From NCBI GenBank assembly GCA_947491025.1, contig CANLIC010000021.1, positions 1-64,000 on the forward strand: a stretch of DNA of 64,000 bases, read 5' to 3'. Shown piece by piece: positions 53,901-63,400 of the stretch. The stretch's first letter is position 1; each line of letters begins with the position of its first letter. Source of the stretch: Myxococcales bacterium (GTDB taxonomy: Bacteria > Myxococcota_A > UBA9042). Under the pieces are notes generated by a model. The model was not told where the DNA came from. It saw only the letters and a program-made list of their open reading frames with translations, and made no database searches. The position numbers and the translations under genes were made by a program.

Positions 53901-56900
53901 ATTTGGTCTCATGCCAAAGCCCTGCCCTGGGCCGGCAAGATGTACTTGAAGGCCAGCACCGATCCCCGCGCCATGGCCCTGCGCGGCGGTGGCGTACATG
54001 ACCTCGTTGGGGTGACTTCGGAGGGCGTCGAGACCGCCCAGAGCCACCGAGGCAAGTGCGTGGACGGCGACTTCTGTACCGTGGAGACCTGCGACAAGGT
54101 GACCGGCTGCAAGACCACGCCGTCGACTGCGCAGTGCGACGATAGCGATGTCTGCACGAGCGTCGACGCCTGCCAGGCAGGTGCCTGCGGCGGCGGCGCG
54201 CCTCTCTCGTGCGACGACGGCAACACCTGCACCGACGACGCGTGCGACAAGCTCAGCGGGTGCAAGCACAAGCCCAACGCAGCGAGCTGCCCCGACGGGG
54301 ACGCTTGCAACGGCGACGAGGTCTGCAAAGACGGCGTGTGCGGTGCGAGTGGGCCGAAGAATTGCGACGACGGCAACGTCTGCACCAAGGATTCCTGCGA
54401 CACCGGCAAAGGCTGCCAGAACGCCGCCATCGTCGCGGTCACCGCCAAGATGGACTTTGAGCCCGGCCCCAATCCCATGACGGTCAACAGCTTCTCTTCG
54501 CACGTCCAAGGGGGCTACTACCTCTACGACCACGGGGGCCCCTTCCCCGGCATCGGCATCTACCCGAGCAATGGCAGCCACTCGGCCAAGCCCGCAGCCG
54601 ACTTTGACGGCAGCTTCTTCCGCTTCGAGCACACTCTTGGCCACGCGTTCGACTTGAAGGGCTTCACGATGGTGATCCAGACGGGCGCGACGCCGACGGG
54701 GCCTTTCGTCGTCATCGGGACCCGAAAAGACGGGAGCAAGGAGACGTTCACGGCGACCAACGCTGTAGCCGCTGGCACCAGCCAGGTGCACCTGACGCCG
54801 AAGATTGCGAATGTGGTCAGCATTCAGTTCGGCGCAGCTCCAGCTTCGACCGGCTTCGCTTCCAACATCTACCGCGTCGACGACATCATCGCCCAGCTCC
54901 CTGTGCCTGGCTGCGACGACGGGGATGCCTGCACCGAGGGAGACGCCTGCACCGACGGCGCCTGCAAAGGCACACCCAAGGTCTGCACCGACGATGGCGA
55001 CAAGTGCACGACGGAGGCTTGCAAGGCGGGGGAATGCAGCCAGACCACCAAGGTCTGCGAGGGCGGCGCCTGCGCTGCGGCAACCTGCGAGACCGCGACC
55101 GGGGACTGCAAGACGACGCCCAAGGCCGACGGCACGACCTGTGACGACGGCGACGCCTGCACCAGCGGTACGGCCTGCGCGGCTGGCCTGTGCGGCAGCA
55201 AGGTCACCTGCGATGACAAGAAGGTGTGCACCACGGATAGCTGCGACAAGACCTCGGGCTGCAAGAACACGCCCTTCGCCGACGGCAGCGCCTGCGACGA
55301 TGCGACCGCATGCACGACAGGCGAGACCTGCAAGGCCGGCATCTGCGGGACCGGCAAGACCGTGGTCTGCGACGACGCCAATGTCTGCACGACCGATAGC
55401 TGCGATCCCGCCAAGGGTTGCGTGACCGCGGCGGTTGCACCCAAGGCCGGCAGCGTCGTGATGACATCGATCCAAATCCAGAAGGACCGCCCCGCGGGCT
55501 TCTGGGCGACACCGGCGACCAACAGCAAGGGACAGGTCTACGCCGCCAACGGCGAGGCCAAGTACTTCTGGCGCTGGCAGGGCAAGGTCTCTCCGACCAC
55601 GGGCTCGGGCGCGGTTCTCACCTGGAAGACCAACAGCAACATGATCGGCTTTGCGGTGCGGCAAGACGACAAGGTCTATGCGTACGGCGACTCCGGTGAT
55701 GATCCCAAGCTCCAGTTCTTTGAGATCAACGATGCCGACGGCGGCCCGAAGCTGCCCGCCCTCTGGGACCTGAATATCGGCATTCCCAAGCGGATGATCT
55801 TCAACGATGACGGCGATCTGGTATTCGCCGAGAACAACGGCTTGCGCCGCGTCGCGTTCGCCAATGGCGCTGTACTCGCGACGAGCGGCGCCCTCACGTA
55901 CCCTGGTGAGAAGTCACCGTATTTGTCTTGGGGCATTGCGACGAAGGGCAAGTTCATCTGGAGTACGAGCCAGACATCCATCAACAAGTGGGACGAGAAA
56001 CTCAATTATCTTGCGTCTTTGAAGTTCGGAAAGCAGTTGACTTGTCTGGCGTTCGACAAGAAGGGGCAGCTCTTCGTCCTCGACACGGGCGACTCCGGCA
56101 AGATCTTTGCGCTCGATAGCGCCTTGACCAGCGCGCCGACGCTGGTGCCGGGGGTCTCGGGCAACGCGTTCAACTTCGATCCAGCGGACAATGTCATCAT
56201 CTTGACGCCCACCAATGTCTACAAGACCGCGCTGCTTGCCACCAGCTGTACGGACGGCAGCGTCTGCACCACCGGCGACATCTGCACCGCTGGCACCTGC
56301 ACCGGCAAGGCGGTCGACTGCGACGACGGCAGCGCGTGCACCGTCGATAGCTGCGACAAGGCCGCGGGCTGCAAGCAAGAAGCCAAGCCGGAAGCCTGCG
56401 ACGACGGCAACCCTTGCACTACCGACGCGTGCAACCAACCCACCCAGGTCTGCACCCACACCAACACCACGGCGCCCTGCGACGACGGGCTGGCGTGTAC
56501 GAGCAATGATGCCTGCAGCGGCGGCAAGTGCCAGGGCGCGGTCAAGTGCGGCTCCGGCGCGGCTTGCGTCAACGACGGCAAGGGCGGCGCCTGCCAATGC
56601 GTCGCGCCGCTGGAGGGCGACGGCCAGATCTGCGCGTGCCCGAGTGGCCAATTCCTTGCCGGGGCGCTCTGCTTGCCCAAGACCACGACGGCGGCCGTAA
56701 CGTTCGATATGCCGTCGCATTGCGGCAAGAAACAGCCTACCGTGTCCAAGTGGATCACCAGCTTCAGCAAGACCGCGAAATCAGGCGGCGGCTACGACGT
56801 GACCATGAACGGGACGGTGACGGTATCGAGCAGCGCCTACGGCCACAACCGCGTCGAGCTGCCGGCCGGCCTCGATCCGCCACTGAACGCGACGTTTGAC

Positions 56901-57110
56901 TGCACCGGCAACCCCTCCGCCGGTAGCGTTGCGACAACGTTCAAGATTTCGGGTGAAGATTGGACGACGTACACCCTTGCCCAGTTCTGGGTCCCGGACA
57001 AATACGTGGGCGGCTACACCGTCAGCTGCGCATGGACGACGGAGGAGCCGAGCCCGATTGAGACGTGGGTCAAGTCGGGTTGTGTCAAGAACGTGCAGAT
57101 CAAGCCGTAG
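50904..57110 (+). CDS. giant Cys-rich mosaic lipoprotein: CTDC repeats, FG-GAP, jelly-roll, propeller (2068 aa)
   Basis: The ATG at 50904 has GGGAGG 5 bases upstream. Signal peptide with lipobox LTAFGC, then an Asp/Gly/Ser linker to ~85. Residues ~85-620 are short CDDG repeats. Residues ~625-1045 are FG-GAP/VCBS-like units (VSGDGLDDLVLLLDDG, VNGDGKLDLLFGG, FDGDGKLDLFG), similar in place to those of the 20503-27588 protein. More Cys repeats lead to a beta-sandwich (~1180-1333; MDFEPGPNPMTVNSFSSHV, FDLKGFTMVIQTG) of the PEP-CTERM/carbohydrate-binding look. After more repeats comes a propeller (~1515-1780; GQVYAANGEAKYFWRW), an EGF-like unit, and a Cys-containing C-terminal beta domain. No catalytic motif. 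It faces the last giant gene convergently. Confidence 0.85.
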   Translation: MSGHAAPMLSCLLRRAGAAVLLAGLTAFGCAAPIAADGDANPDVLGVDGAADATDVGGSDAIEGSDDGDSSGDTDGSDGAAMEDVACVPADCDDLNPCTADTCSEGTCIHGPAPLPSGVTASGCEDGDPCTVGDLCKGGACVGGGPKVCDDANPCTYDACLAGTGCQGAPQGGDCDDGDPCTGGETCVQGACLAAKNLDCNDDNACTSDTCKAGLEGCVNVPLSQSATVTAPCDDGDACTAGDACKAGLCQSGGAATCDDANACTKDSCDKASGCVHVAMADDPKAPLPCDDGDVCSLGDACSGGVCLPTGTTTCDDDNVCTDDGCAPKTGCTHVPNKAGCDDGDFCSGVDACVDGKCVPGANGPACDDGNPCTDDVCQKGSGCSTTVNVASCDDGNACTTGDVCSDKVCQTGAAKACDDSNPCTIDACIPATGCKQTASGMPCDDGDACTAGGLCKDGTCTKGKGKLCDDGDPCTDDGCDAKTGACTKVPNAASCDDGDTCTKGDVCKNSACTAGSLSACDDGNTCTFDLCDAMKGCKSLATAAACDDQDGCTLGDVCENAACISGAAKDCATGNPCQAGSCTAGACTKSPAKEGSECDDSDVCSANSSCKGGQCEAAVAGEVHQQLIQMTQPAKIHDVLQGDVSGDGLDDLVLLLDDGDHPRVRVLVSKADGSFTASVAQSFSKADTCVVGEGRWRGALADVNGDGKLDLLFGGASTMQDCNGGKTLTKQLLVAAFAANAGDGVFGTPKPIVPVEQLASGLHSARTVAIAWGRFSPGGAKELAVWSVEIKDEAGSAGTSKGTWRVFKPTTELGNVSWTALAAAPSEPVGDALQAQIGSKAALAKVVDLDADGRDEIVMTPISFANTPIGGAVFHNPASKPGGILVATGLGAFAGKIGYGSVVAVDFNKDGKLDLLTHYFGDAEKKADFKTAAHVTLGNGQPLWWTDASLPKETVIAALDSPVGYDAHALVGATDFDGDGKLDLFGAAAKSGQDAQLVIWSHAKALPWAGKMYLKASTDPRAMALRGGGVHDLVGVTSEGVETAQSHRGKCVDGDFCTVETCDKVTGCKTTPSTAQCDDSDVCTSVDACQAGACGGGAPLSCDDGNTCTDDACDKLSGCKHKPNAASCPDGDACNGDEVCKDGVCGASGPKNCDDGNVCTKDSCDTGKGCQNAAIVAVTAKMDFEPGPNPMTVNSFSSHVQGGYYLYDHGGPFPGIGIYPSNGSHSAKPAADFDGSFFRFEHTLGHAFDLKGFTMVIQTGATPTGPFVVIGTRKDGSKETFTATNAVAAGTSQVHLTPKIANVVSIQFGAAPASTGFASNIYRVDDIIAQLPVPGCDDGDACTEGDACTDGACKGTPKVCTDDGDKCTTEACKAGECSQTTKVCEGGACAAATCETATGDCKTTPKADGTTCDDGDACTSGTACAAGLCGSKVTCDDKKVCTTDSCDKTSGCKNTPFADGSACDDATACTTGETCKAGICGTGKTVVCDDANVCTTDSCDPAKGCVTAAVAPKAGSVVMTSIQIQKDRPAGFWATPATNSKGQVYAANGEAKYFWRWQGKVSPTTGSGAVLTWKTNSNMIGFAVRQDDKVYAYGDSGDDPKLQFFEINDADGGPKLPALWDLNIGIPKRMIFNDDGDLVFAENNGLRRVAFANGAVLATSGALTYPGEKSPYLSWGIATKGKFIWSTSQTSINKWDEKLNYLASLKFGKQLTCLAFDKKGQLFVLDTGDSGKIFALDSALTSAPTLVPGVSGNAFNFDPADNVIILTPTNVYKTALLATSCTDGSVCTTGDICTAGTCTGKAVDCDDGSACTVDSCDKAAGCKQEAKPEACDDGNPCTTDACNQPTQVCTHTNTTAPCDDGLACTSNDACSGGKCQGAVKCGSGAACVNDGKGGACQCVAPLEGDGQICACPSGQFLAGALCLPKTTTAAVTFDMPSHCGKKQPTVSKWITSFSKTAKSGGGYDVTMNGTVTVSSSAYGHNRVELPAGLDPPLNATFDCTGNPSAGSVATTFKISGEDWTTYTLAQFWVPDKYVGGYTVSCAWTTEEPSPIETWVKSGCVKNVQIKP

Positions 57111-57475
57111 GCGGTTGCAGCGCTGCGGCCGGGAAATGACGCCAAAGGGAGCTGGCGCGATGCGCTGGCAGGAGGCGTGAACCCGCCGTGCAGCACGCGG
57201 CCGCAGACGCCACAGACCTGAGCGGAGGTTTCTTCCCGCCCGACGTCTTCCGCGCCCGCGACCCTGAGGGCGCGCTTCGCTGACGCCCACGAGCTTCGCC
57301 GCGGCGCTACCGAGCCTAGGATGCGATTTGACCAGTCGTTGCCAGCGACCAGGTCCATGGCATTCACGTCGTTTCTGGCTCCTGCGCGGCGGCTGTGGCT
57401 GCGTACTTCGGGCCGGAAATCGCAAAGCGAAGCCAAGCCTGACCCGTCGCGCATGGCCAGCAGCGCCGGCGCGGT
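57111..57475. other. gap between convergent giant genes
   Basis: The 365-base stretch between two gene ends should contain the terminators of both. No long stem with a T-run was recognised. No gene supported. Confidence 0.35.
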
Positions 57476-60400
57476 TCAAGGCGTCGGGCGCAGGTAGACG
57501 ACCCAACCGCCGTAGTTGGCGGCGCCACAGAGCGACATCGCGCCTTGCGTCCATGCCTGCCCCGGCGCGCCGCACTGGTTGGCCGCGGTCTGCCCGGGCA
57601 CAAAGAGCGTCTTCGCGTCCGCCTCCGCGCAGCCTACGCCCCAGCCGCAGTCGAGCGCTGAGACGGGCGCTGCGTCGCCACAGACGACGTCTTGGCCCTT
57701 GACCTTCCACGTGCCGCCGACCGCGACGCGCTTGACCCAGGACCACGAGACGGAGAAGGGCGGCGACACGATGCCCTCGGTGGCGGTGTCGCTGCACTTG
57801 TAGAGCACCTGCGCCTTGGAGCCCATCAACTTGGCGACCTGCTTCGGGTCGGTGTTGGAGTCGATGCGGGTCCAGCCGCCGCCGTCGAAGCTGTGATCGC
57901 AGCGCGAGCTGAAGGCTGGCAGCCCATCGCTTGGATCAGGGTCGATCCAGAGCTTGGTGAGGTGGCCGACCTTGGAGTCGGCGCCGATGGCCTTGCACGA
58001 GGTCGCGGGCGCGGCAGGAGACGCGCCGAGGAGTTCGCCGCAGCTCTGCACGCCGAGAATCAAGCGCCGCACGCGGTTGTTGGCCATGTCGGCGACCCAG
58101 ACGACGCCGTCCGCGCCGACATGGAGGCCGGGGTCAGCAGCCATCTTCGCCGCGGGCCCCAGGCCATCGGCCATGCCGATGGCGCCAATCACGCCGGCCA
58201 CGGTCTCGACGCGCTGTTGCGGCCACAGCCTGCGAATGGCGGCGCCGGACTGGGTGGAGACGAGGACCGTGCCGTCCGCCAAGGGCGCGACGCGCATGGG
58301 CAGGCCGAAGGTGCCGGCGCGGAGGCCAACGCCGTCCACGTCATTGCGGAGCGAGTTGCCGTTGTCGCCGCCCACCGTGGTCAGGACGCCCGCGGCGTTG
58401 AGGCGGCGGATCGAGTGGGCCTGGCGATCTGCGATCCAGAGGTTGCCCTTGGCGTCGAGCGCCAAGCCACCGGAAGCACAGAGCCGATTGGCGCCAAACG
58501 GGCCGTCGACGGCGGCGCACTTTCCGGCCGCGCCGGCAATCGTGGTGACCTTGACCCCTTCGAGACGCCGAATGGTGGAGTTGCCGGAGTCGCTGAAATA
58601 GACCGTGCCATCCGCAGCGGCCGCGATGCCCGTCGGGTTGGTCATCGTCGCGCTAAGGCCGTCACCGTCGGCCGAACCGGACTTGCCGTTGCCGGCCACC
58701 GTGATCACGGAGCCCTGGAGATCGACACGGCGAATTCGGTTGCTGTAGTGGTCCGAGACATAGAGAGAGCCGACGCCGTCGAACGAAATGCCCCACGGTC
58801 CGTTGAATTTCGCGGCTGAACCTTTGCCCTCTGCGTAGCCGCTGCCCGCGCCGCCAGCCAGCGTCGTGACGGTCAAGTCGGCGGCGATTCGACGAATGGA
58901 GGCGGAGTGCCACTCTGCGACGTAGTGGGCGCCCAGCTCGCCACCGGTGATGTCTATCGGTCCGTGGAACGCGGCCTTGTCGGCGGCTCCATCCACCCTC
59001 TGGCCAACGCCGGTGCCGATCCCCGAATCGAGGACGCCAACCAGAGCGCATTGGCCATGGACGCATTGGGCGCCACAGGTGCCCGTTTTGCCGCACAGCG
59101 TGCCGTTCGGCTTGGCGCTGTAGGTGCAGTGGCCGAGCAGCGCGTCGCACACCGGCTGCTGGCACGGGCCGCCGTCGGTACACGCCACCGCGGGGTCGAC
59201 CGGGCCATGGACGCAGCCCTTGGTTGCGTCGCAGGTGTCCAGCGTGCAGTCATTGGCGTCATCGCACGTGGCGCCAATGGGTCGCAGGAGGCGCAGCCGG
59301 TGTGAGGTGTTCAGCGCGACCAGGAGCTCGCCCTTGGACATGGCGACCACGCCGCGCGGGTTCACCATCGCGACAGCGCCCTGCACGCCCAATCCTGCGG
59401 TACCGCCGCCGGCCAGCAGCTCGACACGCTCGTCGCCGGGCCGGTATCGCCGCACGAACCCGAGCCCGTTGTCGGTGAAGACCACCCCCTCCGCAGTCCA
59501 AGCGAGGTTGCCGGGGTTGGCCATCCGCACCCCGCGCAGCCCAGCGCCGACGGCGGGCGTCGCCACACCTCCGTCGACGAGCAACGTGACGACATTGCCA
59601 TCGGGGCGAACAGCGCGCAGCGTGCTTTGGAACCACTCGGTGAAGTAGAGCGTGCCGTCGGGGCCGAGCGCGACGTCGCTCGGATACGCCAACTGCGCCT
59701 TGTTGACGGGACCGTCGACGAGGCCGGCCGAGCCCAGCCCTGCAACGGTGGCAACGTTGCCGTCCGCGCTCACCTTGCGCAGGGCATGGTTCACGTGGTC
59801 GGCGACATAGATGCCACCGGCGCCGTCGCTGCACATGCCGAGAGGCTCGCGAAAGCGGGCGACACTCCCCTTGCCGTCGATGAACCCGTACACACCGCTC
59901 GACCCGGCAAGGGTGGTGACGCTTCCCGTGGCGTCAATCTTGCGCATGGTGTGGTTGTAACGGTCGCTGACAAAGAGCTCCCCCTGCTTGCCGGGCTCGA
60001 CCGACTCCAGCCCAGCGAACCGGGCCTCCGTCCGCGTCCCATCGACGGAGCCGGAGACTTGCCCAAGCCCGCCGGCGACGGTGTCGATGCGACCGTCCGT
60101 CCGTAGGACGCGCACCGTCGAATTGCCACTATCGGCGATGTAGACGTGCCCCTCGGCGCTGCGTGATAGATCGGTGGGATGTTCGATTCGTCCGACCGCG
60201 GCGCCACCATGCAGCGCGACGAGACCATCCCTCGCGCCATTGAGTTGACCTGGCGGGCTCTCTGCGCCGACACCGCGCCCCACGGCATAACGCGACGGGT
60301 CGGCAAGACAGTTGCCGGACTGGCAGCTGTCATTGAGCGTGCACGGATTGTTGTCATTGCACGGCAGGTAATCGGCGAGGTCGACATGGCCGCAGCCCTT

Positions 60401-63400
60401 GAGCGCGTCGCAGGTCTCGGTCGTGCACGGGTTGGAATCGTCGCAGCCAAAGCCCTTGCCGGCCTTGCAATTGCAGTCTTGGGCCATGGCGCCAGCCTTG
60501 CAGGCGCCACCGACGCACAGGTCGGGAGACGTGCAAGGGTCATCGTCTTGGCATTGCGTGCCGTTGGCGATGGCGACGCAACCCTTGCTCGCGGTGCAAC
60601 TGTCGTCGGTGCAGGCGTTGCCGTCGTCGCAGGACACCCCGGGCGGGCTGACCTTGAGCAGCTTGGAGGCGGCGTTCGCGGCAACAATGAGCTCGCCGTC
60701 GTCGAGCACGGCGATGCGGGTGAGCGCTCCGACGTTGACGCTCGCGGCGAGGCCGCCGGTCGCTGCACCGCCGCCCAAGACGAAGGTCAGCCGCCGCTCT
60801 GCGTCGACGCGCCCTATGAATCCTTGCAGCGTCGAAACCCACAGGACGCCGCCAGGCCCAATCGCGACGCCGGCCGGTTGGGCAATGGAGCCGGCACGGC
60901 CGATGCCCTCCTGGTTCGCGTTGCGCTTGCTGCCGACCACGGTGACGACGACGCCGTCCGCGCCGATCCGGCGCACTGCGTGGTTCTGGAGGTCTGCCAC
61001 ATAGAGGTCGCCATTCGCCGCCGGCGCGAGGCCCGTCGGTTGATCGAAGATCGCGGTCGGGCCGGGCCCATCGCGCATTCCCCAGTGGCCGTTGCCAGCG
61101 AGGGTGGTCACGACACCGTCAGCGATGGCGCGAACGCGGTGGTTGTAGCGGTCTGCGACGATGACGGTGCCCTTGGAGCTGACGCAGACGTCGGTGGGTT
61201 CATTGAAGCGCGCCAGGGCCGCCGCGCCATCTTGGAAGCCGCCGGGCGTCACGCCGGCGAAGGTCGTGGTCTGTCCATCGTCTGTGACGGCGCGAATGCG
61301 GTGATTGCCGGTGTCAGCGACATAGAAGCCCCCGGACGGCGCGAAGGCGATGCCTGCTGCCCCCGAGAAGCGCGCCTCAAAGGCCGTGCCGTCCTGGTAG
61401 CCGCCGTAGACCAGGCCGCCCGCGATGGTCTTGATCTCGCCGTTGGGGAGGCGCAGGCGGATGCGTCCGGCGTGGCTCTCGGTCATCGCGATACGGCCGT
61501 CGGGGTGCCGCCTCATTCCGGAGATGGTGTAATACCCGGCGTTGACCTCGAGCCCGTCCGTGGCACCGGCGCCCTTGCCAACCAGCTCGGCAGTCGCGCT
61601 GGCGTAGCAGTTGCCCGCGGCGCAGATGCTGACGGCGGTGCACGCGTCGCCGTCCTGGCACGGTGCGCCAGTGGGCTCTGCGGTCCATGTGCAGGCGCCC
61701 GTCGAGACCGTGCACACGTCTTTGGTGCAAGGCAGCCCGTCGTCGCAGGTGACGGGCGTGTGTGTGCAGGTGCCGGACTTGGGGTCGCAGCCGTCGCGCG
61801 TGCAAGGCTTGCCGTCGTCGCAGGCGTCGGCGCGCATCCGCACGCGTCGCACGCGCTTGTTGGCCCAGTCGCCGATGATGAGGTCACCAAACGCGTCGAA
61901 CGTGATGCGCGCGGGCGTCGCGAAGCGAGCGGCGGCGCCGACGCCGTCGACATAGCCCGGCCCGGCCGCGCCAATCAGCGTCGTGACCGTGCCGTCAAGC
62001 CCGATGCGCCGCAGACGGCTGGATCCGCACTCCACGGTGTACGCCTCGCCGCTCGGCGCGACCGCCACATCACACGGCTCGTTGAAGCGGGCGACGTCGC
62101 CCTTGCCATCGATGGCGCCGGCCAGGTTGCCCTTGCCCGCGATGGTGGTCACGGTGCCGTCTGCCGAGACGCGCCGCAGGAGGTGGCCGCTGCGGTCGAC
62201 GAACAAGTGGCTGCCGTTCGGTGCGCGCGCGATGCCATAGGGCTCGAAGAGTCGCGCAGCGCTGCCCTTTCCGTCGACGACGCCAGCGGTGCCGGGCTGC
62301 CCGGCGACGGTCGTGACCGTGCCGTCGGACGTCACGCGCCGAAGCAATGCGTTGTTCCGGTCGCAGACGATGAGCGCGCCGTCCGGGAGCCATGCCGCGG
62401 CGATGGGGTCGTAGAACTTGGCAGCGCTGCCCTTGCCGTCCGCGAAACCCTGCGCTGCGCCACCGGCCAGCGTCGTCACGGCGCCCGCAGAGCTGACCAC
62501 ACGGATCGAGTCGAACAGGGTCTCGGGGATGTAGCGCGAGCCGTCAGGCCCGTAGACCAGCCCGCCCGGCTGACCAAGGCTGCCTGCGGTGCCGACGCCG
62601 TCGACCAGCGCGTCCGTGTAGTGCGGTATCGCAGTGCCAGCGATGGTGCGGACGACGCCGTCGAGGGCGAGCTCGCGCAACGAGGGTGCCGACGTCGAGG
62701 ACATCCCGATGGCGCCGCTTGGGGACAGCGCGAGGGCGTGGGGATTCATGCCGCGGGCCCGCAGACGCGGGCCGTCGACGATGGCGTCGTTCTCGGTGTC
62801 GATGAGGGTCTCGACCTCCAGCGTCACGGCGAGGGCGCGGCATACGCCACCGGCACAGGTCTCGCCCTTGCTGCAGGCGTCGCCATCGTTGCAGGCCGTG
62901 CCATCGGCTTTGTCTTTGCATTGCGCGGGATCGACGCTGCAGGCCGGCGACTTGATGCCCGCCTTGCAAGCGCCTGCCGCGCAGGCGTCGCCGATGGTGC
63001 AGGGGTCTGCGTCGGCGCAGGGCTCGCCGTCGCCGCTCGGGGTCTGCTTGCAGCCGACGCCGGCGACGCAGGTATCGAGCGTGCAAGCGTCGTTGTCGCT
63101 GCAGGCCTGGTCGTTCGACAGGTGCGTGCAGCCGACCTGCTTGCTGCAGGTGTCGTTGGTGCACGCCACCTTGTCGTCACAGAGCAGGTCGGTCGCCGAG
63201 TGGATGCAGCCGATCTTGGGATCGCACGACTCCACCGTGCAGGGGATGCCGTCGCTGCAGAGGACGGCCGGATCCGCCTTGAGGTCGTGGGTACATTGAC
63301 CGGTCTTGGTGTCGCAGCCGTCGAGGCTACAGGGGTTGCTATCGGCACATTCCGCCGCCTTGCCCGCGATGCAGGCGCCGCCTTTGCAGCCATCGGCCAC

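Noticed and set aside
52524..55664. 1046-codon open frame on the minus strand
   Set aside because: Antisense shadow of the 50904-57110 gene; no domain, no RBS.
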